The notes under the pieces are model-generated. The model was not told where the DNA came from. It saw only the letters and a program-made list of their open reading frames with translations, and searched no databases. The position numbers were made by a program, and so were the translations under genes. A DNA stretch of 64,000 nt, from NCBI GenBank assembly GCA_008729055.1, contig SDUX01000015.1, positions 60,026-124,025 of the forward strand, written 5' to 3'. Below are positions 59,394 to 64,000 of the stretch, in pieces (position 1 is the stretch's first letter; each line of letters starts with the position of its first letter). Origin of the DNA: Pyropia haitanensis (taxonomy: Eukaryota; Rhodophyta; Bangiophyceae; Bangiales; Bangiaceae).

Positions 59394-62239
59394 TCAATCG
59401 CCTTGGTGATGGTTGACAAAGTTTCGCAGGATTTCTTCGATCTTCTTGTTCATGATCTCAGTTTGTCCGTCGGTTTGCGGGTGGTACGCTGAAGAGGCCT
59501 TGATCTTGACCTTGAGAATCTCCGTGAGCGACTGCCAGAAGTTGGAGAAGAAAATGCGGTCCCTGTCGCAGACAACATCAGCTGGGAGTCCGTGGTGTCG
59601 ATAGACGTGATCATGGTAGAGCTGAGCTGCGACTGGCGCCGTACAGTCTGGCTTCATAGGGGCGAGGCGAATCATCTTGGAGAGGCGGTCGACAACGACG
59701 TAAATCCCGTTGTGGCCTCTTGGAGTCAGAGGAAGAGGCGTGATAAAGTCCATGGAGACACTTGCCCATCGTTGGCTCGGGGGGTCCAAGGGTTTGAGGT
59801 GACCCAGAGGTGAATGGGTGCTAGCCTTGTTCCGCTGGCACAAATCACATGTTTGTACGTATCTTTGGATGTCTTTCCGCATTGTCTTCCAGTAGTACTT
59901 GGAAGAGATAACCTTGGTTGTTTTCTTGACTCCCATGTGCCCTTGGCACGGGACATCATGGTAGTCGTGGAGTAGTCTTTGGCGTAGAGTACCGACGGGG
60001 ATACACGTACGGTCACCTCGTTTCAACAACCTCATGTGTAGCCGGTAGGGAGATACCGGGTGTTTGACTAGGTCGGCAAACTCGGGGTCCGCGTCGTACT
60101 TTTGTCTTAAGGTGGCAAGGTCTTGATCACTTTGGTTGATGGTCATGAGGTTGTGGATTTCAGTTTTCTTGGGGAGTTCTTCAATGGTCTTGGTCAGCAC
60201 GCGACTAAGAAGGTCTTGATTGGGGGCGTGCTTGTCGGGAGCATCTTGTGGCTGCCTGGAAAGGGCATCAGCCACGGGGTTCGAAGTGCCCTTGATTGGG
60301 ACAATCTTGAACTGGAACTGGTCCAGAAACTCCAGCCACTTGACTTGGCGATCGTTCAGCTTCTCTTGGGTGCTTAGGTATCTCAGGGACTCATGGTCGG
60401 TGTGGACCTCAAAGGGTCTTCCGTAAAGGTAGCAGCGCCAATGCCGGATAGCTTGTACGACTGCAAGCAGTTCTCTTTCACGAATGCTGTAGCGCTGCTC
60501 GTGGATGTTGAGGGTTAACGAGAAGTACGCCACTGGACGCCGTCCGCGTCCATCATCTTGCTCAAGGACTGCGCCCACAGCATACCCGCTGGCATCTGTA
60601 GACACGTAGATTGGGTATCTCTTGTCGAAAGGCCTTAGCACCGGTGCGCTTGTCGTTAGGTCCTGCAGCTGCTCAAAGGCTTTCTGGGCGTCGGGTGTCC
60701 ACTCGAAGTCGACATTCCCAGTCAGCCTCGTTAGCGGCGTAGCTACGGCAGCCATTCCCTTGATGAATCTTCGATAGAAGTTGACCATACCGAGGAAAGA
60801 TTGTACATCCTTTTTGCTCCTCGGTGTTGCCCACGTACGGATGGCTTGGACCTTGTAGTCTTCCATAGAGAAGCCTTTCCCGGAGATGACGTGGCCAAGG
60901 TAGTCCACAGTAGTTCGAGCGAACTGGCACTTGCTCAGCTTGGCGTAGAGCTTGTGTTCTCGTAATTTCTCGAGTGCTAATCGTAGGTGCTTGAGGTGAT
61001 CGTCGTAAGTTTCGCTGTAGACTAGGATGTCGTCGAGGTAGACACAGATGAAGTCGTACAGATAGGGTCGGAAGACATCGTTCATTAGGTTCATGAAGAC
61101 CGCGGGTGCATTTGTCAGACCAAAGGGTACGACGGTGAACTCATAGAATCCGTACTTGGTTCGAAACGCCGTCAAAGGTATTGTTTCTGGGTCAAGGCGA
61201 ATCTGGTGATAGCCAGAGCGGAGGTCGATCTTTGTATAGTACTTGGCCTTTCGCAGTTGGTCAAAGATGTCGTCGATGCGTGGTAGTGGGTACGCGTTCT
61301 TGATAGTAGCCTTGTTCAGGGCCCTGTAGTCGATGCACATTCGCCAGCCACCGTCCTTCTTCGCCGCAAAGAGGACGGAAGAGCCCCACGGTGAGGTGCT
61401 TGGTTGGATGAATCCCTTCCTTATGAGGCCGGCCAGTTGAGTCTTGAGTTCTTCGAGCTCCCATTCGGCTAGTCGGTAAATTCCGCTACGACGCGGTTGG
61501 GCGTCATCGGTCAGCTTGATGCTAAATTTGTGACTGCGCTCAGGAGGGAGTCCGTCGGGGAGCTCGTCTGGGAAGACGTCAGCGTACTCTTTGAGAATCT
61601 CTTGAACTTCTTTCTTGTCTTCGCCTTGTCCCATCGTAATGGCGTTAATGTCGAAGGTGCTAGAGGGATCTTCCGACTGCAGGTAGATGGCAAAAACAGG
61701 GCACCTTTGAACGAGGTCCCGAGCAAGGCGTTGCCGACTGATCAGAGCTTCGGGCTTCTTGAGGGAGGCAGTGATAGAAATGTTCTTGTGGTTGAACTTG
61801 AAGGAGATCTTGTTTTTCTTGTTGTTGATTTTGGCGTCCTTGTCATCGCGCCACTTCTTTCCCAGGATGAGGTCGTACGCGCTCAATTCACAAACAGCAA
61901 ACCGAAGTCGCTCTTGGTACGGTCCGATGTGAATCTCAAGAGGGTCAACGGTTTCAGCGAGGACATGGGAGCGGCCATCGGGCATGCTTGCCGCGAAGTC
62001 CGTTCCTTTCGTTTTCACATGCAAGGAGGTAACGAGGCGCCTTGAGACGACGTTGATGGGAGATCCGTCGTCGAACAGCACCTTAACAACTTTTCCATTG
62101 ACAGAAGCAGTAGAAAGCAGAAGCCCGAGTCGCGGGCCTTCAAATGGTGACGACATATTTTCAGGAACCGAAGGAGCGTCTTTCACAGATGTTGAGGATT
62201 GTTGCTGCTTCAGTTCCGCTGGCCTTTTGGGCAGTCCTT
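59394..62239 (-). CDS. pol: Pol of the second gypsy element: protease-RT-RNase H-integrase
   Basis: The frame opens at about 62239 inside gag and runs to TGA 59394-59396. The protease site reads [12 protein letters not shown], with Asp where Thr or Ser is usual (DDG instead of DTG/DSG). RT has [23 protein letters not shown] and [11 protein letters not shown]. RNase H starts at [14 protein letters not shown]. Integrase has the zinc module (GHMGVKKT ... CDLCQRN), then [21 protein letters not shown] and [11 protein letters not shown] with all three acidic residues. Overall it is a typical chromovirus pol. The TGA lies in the region after the core where Trp is usual. Confidence 0.95.
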
Positions 62240-63088
62240 AGCCATGTGTCCTTTCTCGCGACAGCGAAGGCAGAGACCCTCGCGCATGCAGCGCTGGCGT
62301 TCGTCTGGCGTCAGCTTTTCGATCTTGATGCTGGAAATGTCCATCGGGACAACGCCCATCGTCGGTGGCTTGCCAGAAGTGCTGTTAACATTGCTGGTGA
62401 TACGGGACACTCCAGCCTTGGCCGCTTCCACGCGCAGGGCGTCCGTCATCAGTGATTCAAGATCGGTGTACGTCTTGAGGCACAGTGCCTGCCAGATGTC
62501 GCGCTTCAGGCCTCGGCTATAGCGGTCGATCTTTTCCGCTTCGGTGATGTCCGGGATGTCCAAGAGGACGCTCAGGAAAGTCCTGTTGAACGTCCCGACG
62601 TCCTTGATTTGGCGCCATGAGTGCAGCTTGTCCCGCGCCGCCTGCGTCTTGTTCAGAGGGCTGAAGCGACGGATGAGCGCAGCCCGAAAGGTAGCCCAGT
62701 CGGGGACCGCCGTCGTCCGACTGTAGGTATGCCACCAGGTGAACGCTTCACCGTCCAGGTAGGTGCAGGCGATCCGACACGCTTCGTCAGGGTCAGTCAG
62801 TCGCACATATGAGTCCATGTGCGAGCACCATGCTTCAATTGTCCCGGGCTTGCCAGAGAACAGCGCGGGCTTATTCGGCCTCGCAGTCGTCGCGCCTCCA
62901 CTCGAGGCCTTAGCCTTGGCGTCGGACAGCTGTTTCTTGGCGTCCGCCAATTCAACCTTATGAGCCTCGAGCTCGGCGCTCATCTGCGAGACGAACGCTG
63001 TAAGTTGATTCCATGACTCCGCGGAAGGTGCGGTTGAGGCCGTTCCCGAATTAATCGGGCTTACAGTTGCAGGATTCGGGGGTTCCAT
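62210..63088 (-). CDS. gag: Gag of the second gypsy element
   Basis: ATG at 63088, 292 residues. An N-terminal coiled coil ([20 protein letters not shown]) precedes a retrotransposon capsid domain ([46 protein letters not shown]) and one CCHC zinc knuckle ([14 protein letters not shown]) near the end. It is intact. The stop at 62210 lies within the start of pol in the -1 frame. Confidence 0.93.
   Translation of the reverse strand: MEPPNPATVSPINSGTASTAPSAESWNQLTAFVSQMSAELEAHKVELADAKKQLSDAKAKASSGGATTARPNKPALFSGKPGTIEAWCSHMDSYVRLTDPDEACRIACTYLDGEAFTWWHTYSRTTAVPDWATFRAALIRRFSPLNKTQAARDKLHSWRQIKDVGTFNRTFLSVLLDIPDITEAEKIDRYSRGLKRDIWQALCLKTYTDLESLMTDALRVEAAKAGVSRITSNVNSTSGKPPTMGVVPMDISSIKIEKLTPDERQRCMREGLCLRCREKGHMAKDCPKGQRN
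62225..62231 (-). promoter_or_regulatory. -1 frameshift slippery heptamer CCCAAAA
   Basis: On the minus strand C CCA AAA lies in the gag zero frame, 12 bases before the gag stop codon and just inside the short gag/pol overlap (about 62239-62210). It fits the X_XXY_YYZ rule and shifts into the pol frame. Confidence 0.75.
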
Positions 63089-63229
63089 TGCGTCCTGGGT
63101 GAGGTCCGTAACAATCAAATTAACCCAACAGATCCGGTTTGACTTACTCCGGCAGAGCACGGGGCAAGTCTTACAAGATGTGCAAGTTAATTTGACCAAG
63201 CAAAATAGTGCTGCACTAGCTCTGGACAA

Positions 63230-63452
63230 GCGCGGCCGTCGTGGCTACAACGTTTCCAAAGATGGACAGCACTATTTGATGGGTCACAAGCGATGCGATG
63301 AAGCAGAATTCGAAGACTCAAATCACGCAATCGGATTTTCCCGCCGGCCGCCGCGCACGGGCCCGAGTCGGGTCGTGCCGGATTTGCACGCGGGGGGATC
63401 AAAGGGGGAAAATCGCGTCTCTTGCACAGATCCTGGGGGGTGTTGCGAGGTG
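63230..63452. other. Spacer upstream of the second gypsy gag
   Basis: The expected LTR and primer site are absent. AT-richer element sequence gives way to GC-rich sequence near 63330, which may be a deletion or insertion junction. Confidence 0.35.
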
Positions 63453-64000
63453 TCAGTCGGTGCGGCGCGCCAGCGTGCGGTGGTGATCCTTGCCACGCTG
63501 GTGGCGTTCGAAGTGCTCGATCGTCTCAAATTCGCGATCGCACACGTCGCAACGAGGGCGGGTCGCTGGACGGTTGACCGTATTGCGGTGGCGCCGCGAC
63601 CAGCGATGGTCGCGCAGCACTGTCAGGCTGTTGCAACGCACACCGCACGGCTTGCAAACGTATTTGCCCTTGGGGATGGTCTTGGCGATCCGGCGCTGCT
63701 CTCGCTGCTCTGCTGCGCGCGCGGTCGTCGGTCGGATGTGGCCGATTCGTGGGGCCGGCGGCGCGATGTAGCGCCGGGCCGGATCCTGCGCGGGCAGCAG
63801 CAGGCGCCGGTTGGCTGGGACCGCCGGTCCTGACGTGGCCGGGCCCTTACCCTTGCGCGAGAGGGGGGGCTTGGATGCGGCTGGCGCCGCCCGATGCGGC
63901 CGTCGCCGCCACAGAGGATGACGTGGATGCGCCCGCCGGGGTGCCACGTGCCGCCGCGGTGTCGCGCGCCGCCGCGCCCGCGCCGCCGGTGCCGCGCGCC
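63453..64000 (-). CDS. Protein with two matrin-type C2H2 zinc fingers, partial
   Basis: The frame is open to the right window edge, so the N-terminus is missing. An Ala/Pro/Arg-rich basic part leads to two fingers of the form C-x2-C-x12-H-x5-H: CKPCGVRCNSLTVLRDH and CDVCDREFETIEHFERH, each completed by a His five residues on. This spacing is that of U1/matrin-type RNA or DNA-binding fingers. The stop is at 63453 shortly after the second finger. It could be a host nucleic-acid-binding protein or a transposon accessory gene. Confidence 0.6.
   Translation of the reverse strand, partial: RAAPAARARRRATPRRHVAPRRAHPRHPLWRRRPHRAAPAASKPPLSRKGKGPATSGPAVPANRRLLLPAQDPARRYIAPPAPRIGHIRPTTARAAEQREQRRIAKTIPKGKYVCKPCGVRCNSLTVLRDHRWSRRHRNTVNRPATRPRCDVCDREFETIEHFERHQRGKDHHRTLARRTD

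Larger units (their letters stand above)
58702..63229 (-). mobile_element. Second Ty3/gypsy chromovirus, decayed 3' pol, no visible 5' LTR
   Basis: On the minus strand: gag, a -1 slippery site, pol and a chromodomain ORF, then a polypurine tract and 3' LTR. Base composition is visibly less GC-rich than the surroundings and the other elements. Upstream of gag I find no LTR copy or primer-binding site up to the window edge, so the 5' end is deleted, rearranged or outside. Pol is broken near its end. Confidence 0.85.

Noticed and set aside
7603..59396. Reassigned stop codon (alternative genetic code)
   Set aside because: The in-frame breaks use TAA, TAG and TGA, while intact genes here end normally at the same codons.

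Overview
This window is nuclear DNA from a GC-rich, repeat-rich eukaryote. Two genes carry GT-AG introns of about 160-170 bp (intron 30642-30798 on the minus strand, intron 35955-36126 on the plus strand). There are no operons or ribosome binding sites, and most recognisable coding sequence belongs to eukaryotic transposable elements. My best guess is a bangiophyte red alga such as Porphyra/Pyropia, because of the very high GC, few introns and heavy transposon load. That is inference; no species-diagnostic gene is present.

Layout. 1-3.3 kb: GC-rich sequence with remnants of a decayed minus-strand gene. 3.3-8.4 kb (minus): two small unknown ORFs, then a large protein joining a bacterial-type beta-class DNA amino-methyltransferase (DPPY before FPGT) to the start of a SET domain. 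8.6-9.15 kb: about ten copies of a 20-mer repeat. 9.2-12.05 kb (minus): a CACTA/EnSpm (tnp2-type) transposase split by one in-frame stop. 13.1-18.66 kb (minus): a tyrosine-recombinase retrotransposon (DIRS/Ngaro/PAT type) with 272-bp and ~30-bp split direct repeats, a Gag-like ORF, RT-RNase H and a tyrosine recombinase. 19.38-20.0 kb: 23-bp and 18-bp minisatellites, running into a Crinkler/RHS-like P-loop NTPase gene (20.0-23.0 kb, plus). 23-29.2 kb: mostly low-complexity GC-rich sequence with one lower-GC island and few supported genes. 29.2-32.4 kb (minus): a spliced Plavaka/Kyakuja-like CMC transposase. 34.5-37.0 kb (plus): a spliced gene of unknown function with RGG-like and coiled-coil regions.

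37.9-45.3 kb: a solo LTR with target duplication, a 78-bp tandem array and a decayed PIF/Harbinger transposon (SANT/Myb-like ORF plus HARBI1-like nuclease), then a second copy of the same LTR. 46.05-56.62 kb: a structurally complete, young Ty3/gypsy chromovirus (521-bp LTRs, CATCG target duplication, primer site, gag, pol with chromodomain, polypurine tract) with an extra antisense coding region between pol and the 3' LTR. It sits in frame inside an unrecognised ORF. 57.28-57.9 kb: the 5' end of another LTR element with a related primer site. 58.3-63.1 kb (minus): a second, lower-GC Ty3/gypsy chromovirus with a decayed integrase end and no visible 5' LTR. 63.45-64.0 kb: an ORF with two matrin-type zinc fingers, open to the window edge.

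Taken together this is a nested transposon cluster. Both gypsy elements carry canonical -1 slippery heptamers at the gag/pol overlap. Many of the other coding regions are broken by single stops or by indels, several of them at G/C homopolymers. The most unusual coding content is the methyltransferase-SET protein, the antisense ORF carried by the first gypsy element, and the Crinkler/RHS-like NTPase with its tandem-repeat leader.
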